The translations under genes and the position numbers were made by a program. Below, one piece after another: positions 4,909 through 6,118 of a stretch of DNA of 6,118 bases (within the stretch, counting starts at the first letter, position 1; each line of letters opens with the position of its first letter). The stretch is from Planctomycetota bacterium. Its GTDB lineage: Bacteria > Planctomycetota > Phycisphaerae > FEN-1346 > JAACEH01. Under the pieces are notes generated by a model, which was not told where the DNA came from, did not search any database, and saw nothing but the letters and a program-made list of their open reading frames with translations. The stretch lies in NCBI GenBank assembly GCA_016935955.1, contig JAFGPY010000367.1, positions 1-6,118 of the forward strand, given 5' to 3'.

Positions 4909-5382
4909 TCACATGTCGTCGCTCTTCTCGGACGACTCGTCGCTCTCGCCCTCTGCGGCCGGCGTCTCTTCAGCAGGCTTCTCGTCGCTGGACGCCTCTG
5001 CGGCCGGGGTCTCGCCTTCCGGAGCGGTAGCCGGAGTGATGGCCGGCTCGGTGGCCGGGGCCGCTTCGGTCGCAGGGACCGCTTCGGTCGCGGGAGCTGC
5101 AGCCGGTGCTGCCGCCGGAGCGGCTGCCGGGGTCGCAGCAGGAACACCCGCCGGAGCATCGCCCGGAAGGGCGTTGGCTTCAAGCTCGCTCTTGTACTTC
5201 GCCGCCGTGTCGGGGTTCAACTCCAGGGCGTCGCGAACGGCCGGATTGGCGAACACGTTGCCCTCTGCCGCCGACCGGGCGGTAGCGCTGCGTTCGTGAT
5301 CCTCAGTCGCCGTGCCGCTGCATCCGCCGACCGCCAGCATCATCGCACCCACCAGAACCACACTCACCAGAATCTTAGGCAT
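4909..5382 (-). CDS. Ala/Pro/Glu-rich lipoprotein
   Basis: A 157-residue protein. Residues 1-20 are a signal peptide (MPKILVSVVLVGAMMLAVGG) ending at lipobox cysteine 21, so it should be exported and lipid-anchored. A short ordered-looking part (about 35-68, NVFANPAVRDALELNPDTAAKYKSELEANALPG) may be the only folded segment. The rest is low complexity: Ala-Pro runs with ATEAVP/ATEAAP/ATEPAI repeats, then an acidic tail rich in E, S and D. Extended tails of this kind are common spacers or wall-associated regions. The ATG at 5382 has AGGAGG 6 nt upstream. A candidate promoter lies at 5427-5455 and a terminator-like hairpin follows the gene, so it is probably a single-gene unit. Function is unknown; the export signal is clear. 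Confidence 0.82.
   Translation of the reverse strand: MPKILVSVVLVGAMMLAVGGCSGTATEDHERSATARSAAEGNVFANPAVRDALELNPDTAAKYKSELEANALPGDAPAGVPAATPAAAPAAAPAAAPATEAVPATEAAPATEPAITPATAPEGETPAAEASSDEKPAEETPAAEGESDESSEKSDDM
5061..5096 (-). repeat. 18-bp tandem repeat inside the lipoprotein gene
   Basis: Two adjacent 18-bp units begin with the identical 13 bases CCGCTTCGGTCGC (5061-5073 and 5079-5091). They encode the ATEAVP/ATEAAP hexapeptides. The period keeps the reading frame, so copy-number change would only lengthen or shorten the linker. Confidence 0.6.
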
Positions 5383-5426
5383 CTGAGGCCTCCTGAATCG
5401 TACGGGACTGTCCATTCGGACCCGTT

Positions 5427-5455
5427 ACCATAGCCGCGACGCACGGAAATTGCAA
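5427..5455 (-). promoter_or_regulatory. Candidate promoter for the Ala/Pro lipoprotein gene
   Basis: On the minus strand TTGCAA (5455-5450) and TATGGT (5432-5427) are separated by 17 nt and lie about 45 bp upstream of the ATG at 5382. Each box matches consensus at 4 of 6 bases, so the call depends mainly on spacing and position. Confidence 0.4.
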
Positions 5456-5493
5456 GGCCTAACCTCCGCCCCGGTCCGCGCTTAGGGGCCCCC

Positions 5494-5985
5494 TCAGCCG
5501 GAGGCCATCTGCTCCTTGACGAACTCCATCAGCCCGCCCGCGGCGATGATCTTCTGCATCTCCTCGGGGAACGGAGCGATCCGCCACTCCGCGCCGCTGG
5601 TCGCGTTGCGAACCACGCCGGCCGACAGGTCCACTTCCACCGTGTCGCCGGCCTTGATCCCGGCCACGGCCTCGGGACTCTCGATGATCGGCAGGCCGAT
5701 GTTGATCGAGTTGCGGAAGAAGATGCGGGCGAAGCTGTTGGCGATGACGCACGAGATGCCCGCCGCCTTGATGGCGATCGGGGCGTGCTCGCGCGACGAT
5801 CCGCAGCCGAAGTTGTCCTCGGCCACGATGATGTCGCCGGCGGCCATCTTCTCGACGAACTGCGGGTCGGCGTCCTCCATGCAGTGCCGGGCCAGCTCGG
5901 CCGGGTCGCTCGAGTTCAGGTACCGCGCCGGAATGATCTCGTCGGTGTTGACGTCGCTTCCGAATTTCCAGGCCTTGCCCTTCAC
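5494..5985 (-). CDS. leuD: 3-isopropylmalate dehydratase small subunit
   Basis: A 163-residue protein of the short LeuD/HacB type (aconitase swivel domain). With the iron-sulfur large subunit LeuC it isomerises 2-isopropylmalate to 3-isopropylmalate in leucine synthesis in the cytoplasm. Diagnostic segments are the N-terminal FGSDVNTDEIIPARYLN (8-24), the substrate-loop residues YLNSSDP (22-28), GCGSSREHAPIAIKAAG (60-76) and FARIFFRNSINIGLP. The length matches the short form. The start is GTG at 5985, with AAAGGA 8 nt upstream; the longer open frame to 6063 has no family similarity. leuC is not in the window and may lie beyond the right edge. Related dehydratases (homoaconitase or dimethylmalate dehydratase small subunits) share this fold, so LeuD is the likeliest but not the only reading. 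Confidence 0.92.
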   Translation of the reverse strand: MKGKAWKFGSDVNTDEIIPARYLNSSDPAELARHCMEDADPQFVEKMAAGDIIVAEDNFGCGSSREHAPIAIKAAGISCVIANSFARIFFRNSINIGLPIIESPEAVAGIKAGDTVEVDLSAGVVRNATSGAEWRIAPFPEEMQKIIAAGGLMEFVKEQMASG

Positions 5986-6065
5986 GTCGTCCGTCCTTTC
6001 CCTTCCAGGAGACTCATCCGGCGGCCGCAGGCCGTCTGCCCGCGCCGCCCGATGCAAGGCCAATC

Positions 6066-6095
6066 AGTGTACCAGCGCGCCCCCATGCCCGTCAA
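6066..6095 (-). promoter_or_regulatory. Candidate promoter for leuD
   Basis: On the minus strand TTGACG (6095-6090, 5/6 to consensus) and TACACT (6071-6066, 4/6) are separated by 18 nt. The start site would be near 6059, giving a GC-rich leader of about 75 nt before the GTG at 5985. That suggests leuD can be transcribed separately from anything upstream. Confidence 0.45.
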
Positions 6096-6118
6096 CGGCT
6101 TGCGCCGGGGGCTAGAAC

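Noticed and set aside
5480..5493. AGGGGGCCCCT palindrome just after the leuD stop as a terminator
   Set aside because: The stem is very short with no proper loop and no T-tract.
5516..6115. Open frame on the plus strand (199 codons)
   Set aside because: It is antisense to leuD, whose diagnostic motifs are unambiguous.

Overview
The window is GC-rich and densely coded. Its small membrane proteins, lipoproteins, divergent sigma/anti-sigma pair and hairpin-filled gaps suggest a Planctomycetes-type bacterium (Phycisphaerae or a relative). That placement is inferred from gene style; no rRNA or other taxonomic marker is present.

Layout, left to right. At the left edge is the C-terminal part of a two-pass membrane protein resembling DUF6768 (+). 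Next is an FmdE-family protein with a zinc ribbon (-), with a near-identical hairpin repeat on each side. A three-gene minus-strand group follows, transcribed from about 2551 down to 1152: a two-pass membrane protein with an extracytoplasmic domain, a tiny membrane protein, and a lipoprotein with a BamE-like motif. The last two are almost certainly translationally coupled. Divergent from this group is a YbaK/ProX-type aminoacyl-tRNA deacylase (+). A gene-free stretch of about 350 bp (3255-3606) is packed with palindromic elements. Beyond it, all on the minus strand, are an ECF-like sigma factor with its overlapping zinc-finger anti-sigma factor, an Ala/Pro/Glu-rich lipoprotein, and leuD (isopropylmalate dehydratase small subunit), which reads in from the right edge.

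Most of the genes look like ordinary housekeeping, envelope or regulatory genes, and I see no defence, phage or secondary-metabolite system. The most unusual content is the non-coding DNA. There are two GTAG-headed 24-nt palindromes of REP type. There is also a second family of hairpins that share a CATGG...CCATGGCACC frame, and two of its copies differ only by a compensatory base-pair change. These elements lie in gaps and at gene 3' ends, and one supplies the stop codon of the anti-sigma gene. Candidate sigma-70-like promoters are visible before leuD, before the Ala/Pro lipoprotein and before the 2551 gene, and one intrinsic-terminator-like hairpin follows the Ala/Pro lipoprotein.
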